Assembly: GCA_943328715.2 (NCBI GenBank)
Contig: CALQBB020000033.1
Span: 1-7,427, forward strand
DNA from: Polynucleobacter meluiroseus
GTDB taxonomy: Bacteria; Bacteroidota; Bacteroidia; Flavobacteriales_D; Crocinitomicaceae
Length of the DNA: 7,427 nucleotides
Direction of reading: 5' to 3'
Part shown: positions 6,345-7,427 of the stretch, one piece after another
Numbering within the stretch: the stretch's first letter is position 1
Layout of the letters: each line of letters begins with the position of its first letter
Notes under the pieces: generated by a model
Told to the model about the DNA's origin: nothing
Seen by the model: only the letters and a program-made list of their open reading frames with translations
Database searches by the model: none
Program-made: the position numbers and the translations under genes

Positions 6345-6944
6345 ATGAAAACAGCACATTTGAGCGGTTCGCTTAGAACGAACGTAGGGAAAAAGGATGC
6401 TGCCAGCCTAAGAAATGCTGGTCTAGTTCCTTGTGTGCTTTACGGCCAAGGTGAGCAAACTCACTTCTCAGTAAAGCGAACTGAAATGGACAAAATTGTT
6501 TATTCACCAGAAGTTTACCAAGTTGCCTTGGATATCGACGGGAAAAAAGCAATGGGAATCATCCGTGAATTGCAACAGCACCCAACGAAAGACACTATTC
6601 AGCACGTTGACTTTTTGGAATTAAGCGACACGAAAACTGTTCGTGTTAAACTTCCAGTTAGATTAACAGGTTCTTCTCGTGGTGTATTGGCCGGTGGTAA
6701 ATTAATGACCGTATTCCGTTCATTGCAATGCGTTGGATTAGCAAAAGACCTTCCAGATGCAATTACTTTAGATATTTCTAAATTGCGTATTGGTCAATCT
6801 ATCCGTGTAAACAGCATTGAAATACCTGGTGTTACTTTATTAGACCCTGCAAATGCAGTTGTTGTATCCGTTAAAATGGCTCGTGGAGCTGTTAAAGGTG
6901 CAGATGCTGACGACGAGGAAGAAGAAGAAGCAACAGAAGCATAA
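6345..6944 (+). CDS. rplY: 50S ribosomal protein L25 / general stress protein CTC
   Basis: The 199-residue long form of L25, which binds 5S rRNA in the large ribosomal subunit. The N-terminal L25 domain (about 4-90) shows the family's SGSLRTNVGKKDAASLRNAGLVPCVLYG-type opening (its core read here is GLVPCVLYGQG) and QHVDFLEL near 86-93. The C-terminal TL5/CTC beta domain (about 98-180) has VRVKLPVRLTG, ISKLRIGQSIRV and the AVVVSVK strand. It ends in an acidic tail (DADDEEEEEATEA), encoded by a run of GAA/GAG codons and typical of long CTC-form L25. ATG at 6345 lies 11 nt after the prs stop, in a nearly all-A/T spacer with no clear Shine-Dalgarno sequence. Co-transcription with prs from the promoter at 5355-5384 is likely, and a strong terminator follows. 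No pth gene follows, although that order is common elsewhere. Confidence 0.95.
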   Translation: MKTAHLSGSLRTNVGKKDAASLRNAGLVPCVLYGQGEQTHFSVKRTEMDKIVYSPEVYQVALDIDGKKAMGIIRELQQHPTKDTIQHVDFLELSDTKTVRVKLPVRLTGSSRGVLAGGKLMTVFRSLQCVGLAKDLPDAITLDISKLRIGQSIRVNSIEIPGVTLLDPANAVVVSVKMARGAVKGADADDEEEEEATEA

Positions 6945-6980
6945 AATCATTGGTGATGTTCATTCATCCCAAGACTTTCT

Positions 6981-7007
6981 AAACCGCCCTTGTGGCGGTT
7001 TTTTTTT
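6981..7007 (+). terminator. strong intrinsic terminator of prs-rplY
   Basis: AAACCGCC (6981-6988), loop CTTGT, GGCGGTTT (6994-7001), with an unbroken T-run to 7007. The 8-bp stem has a GC-rich core and a nine-T tract (6999-7007), the textbook shape. It lies 37 nt after the rplY stop and separates this operon from the glycosyltransferase gene. Confidence 0.93.
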
Positions 7008-7078
7008 GCCCTTTTCACAAGATAATCTGTGACATCGTTTTCGAATTGATAATTGTTCCTTAATTTCGTTCCATCCAT

Positions 7079-7427
7079 ATGGCTACTAAATCAATTGTTA
7101 TTATTCCTACCTACAACGAACTCGACAATGTCGGTCCGATGGTTCGCGCAATAATGGCTCTTGAGAGAAGTTTTGAGATTCTATTCATTGATGATCAATC
7201 ACCAGATGGGACAGCTCAAAAAATAGAAAAATTACAATCCTCCTTCCCCAATCGTATACACTTAGAAAAACGAAGTGGAAAGCTTGGACTTGGCACAGCG
7301 TACATTCACGGATTCAAGTGGGCACTTAAACACAGTTACGACTATGTTTTTGAGATGGACTGTGATTTTTCACACAATCCAACTGATTTAATTCGTCTAT
7401 TAGAAAGTTGTGAATCAGGCGTTGATG
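7079..7427 (+). CDS. DPM1-like family 2 glycosyltransferase (polyprenol phosphate sugar transferase), 3' end off window
   Basis: The first 116 residues of a GT-A fold, family 2 glycosyltransferase. Visible motifs in order are VIIPTYNELDNV (nucleotide-sugar binding strand, about 7-18), LFIDDQSPDGT (about 39-49), KRSGKLGLGTAYIHGFKWAL, and the metal-binding EMDCDFSHNP near 98-107. This set, especially DD.SPDGT and MD.DFSHNP, is that of dolichol/polyprenol-phosphate mannosyltransferases (DPM1-like), which move a sugar from GDP-mannose or a similar donor to a polyprenyl phosphate at the inner face of the membrane. The usual Ala in M-D-A-D is Cys here. Start ATG at 7079 is firm because an in-frame TAA lies at 7061-7063. 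TAATTTCG at 7061-7068 is one base off the -7 consensus, but there is no well-spaced TTG. Whether a C-terminal membrane domain follows cannot be seen. Confidence 0.92.
   Translation, partial: MATKSIVIIPTYNELDNVGPMVRAIMALERSFEILFIDDQSPDGTAQKIEKLQSSFPNRIHLEKRSGKLGLGTAYIHGFKWALKHSYDYVFEMDCDFSHNPTDLIRLLESCESGVD

Overview
The window looks like chromosomal DNA from a Bacteroidota bacterium, probably of the Flavobacteriia type. Several upstream regions carry the Bacteroidota promoter signature (TTG, about 19 bases, then TAnnTTTG). The genes lack strong Shine-Dalgarno sequences, the DNA is AT-rich, and the proteins read like Bacteroidota versions of their families. Genus is not assigned. I see no mobile element, CRISPR array, rRNA or tRNA gene.

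Layout. (1) Bases 1-2374, plus strand: a tight gene string of a membrane protein fragment resembling DUF2231 (cut by the window edge), a zinc-dependent dCMP deaminase-family enzyme, and a membrane-anchored S41/C-terminal processing peptidase with a PDZ domain. The gap between the first two is 12 nt, and the last two overlap by 8 nt. (2) Bases 2375-2648: a gene-poor stretch. It holds an AT-rich hairpin at the end of the peptidase gene, a convergent 37-codon minus-strand ORF for a one-helix membrane peptide (not a certain gene), and a plus-strand promoter-like sequence that would fire into the 3' end of the next operon. (3) Bases 2649-5275, minus strand: a two-gene operon. The first gene encodes a full-length ABC exporter half-transporter. 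The second encodes a leaderless type 2 periplasmic-binding-protein fold of the Ca3427/NMT1-like group. They share an ATGA stop/start overlap. (4) Bases 5276-5403: a divergent promoter region. (5) Bases 5404-6944, plus strand: prs (PRPP synthetase, GTG start) and rplY (ribosomal protein L25/CTC), 11 nt apart, closed by a strong intrinsic terminator. (6) Bases 7079-7427: the first third or so of a DPM1-like family 2 glycosyltransferase, cut by the window edge.

Functionally this is mostly housekeeping: deoxynucleotide supply, envelope proteolysis, PRPP supply, ribosome assembly and polyprenol-linked sugar transfer. The less ordinary parts are the exporter/binding-protein pair and the small gene-poor island. 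I did not find convincing evidence of a wholly new multi-gene system; the findings are ranked accordingly.
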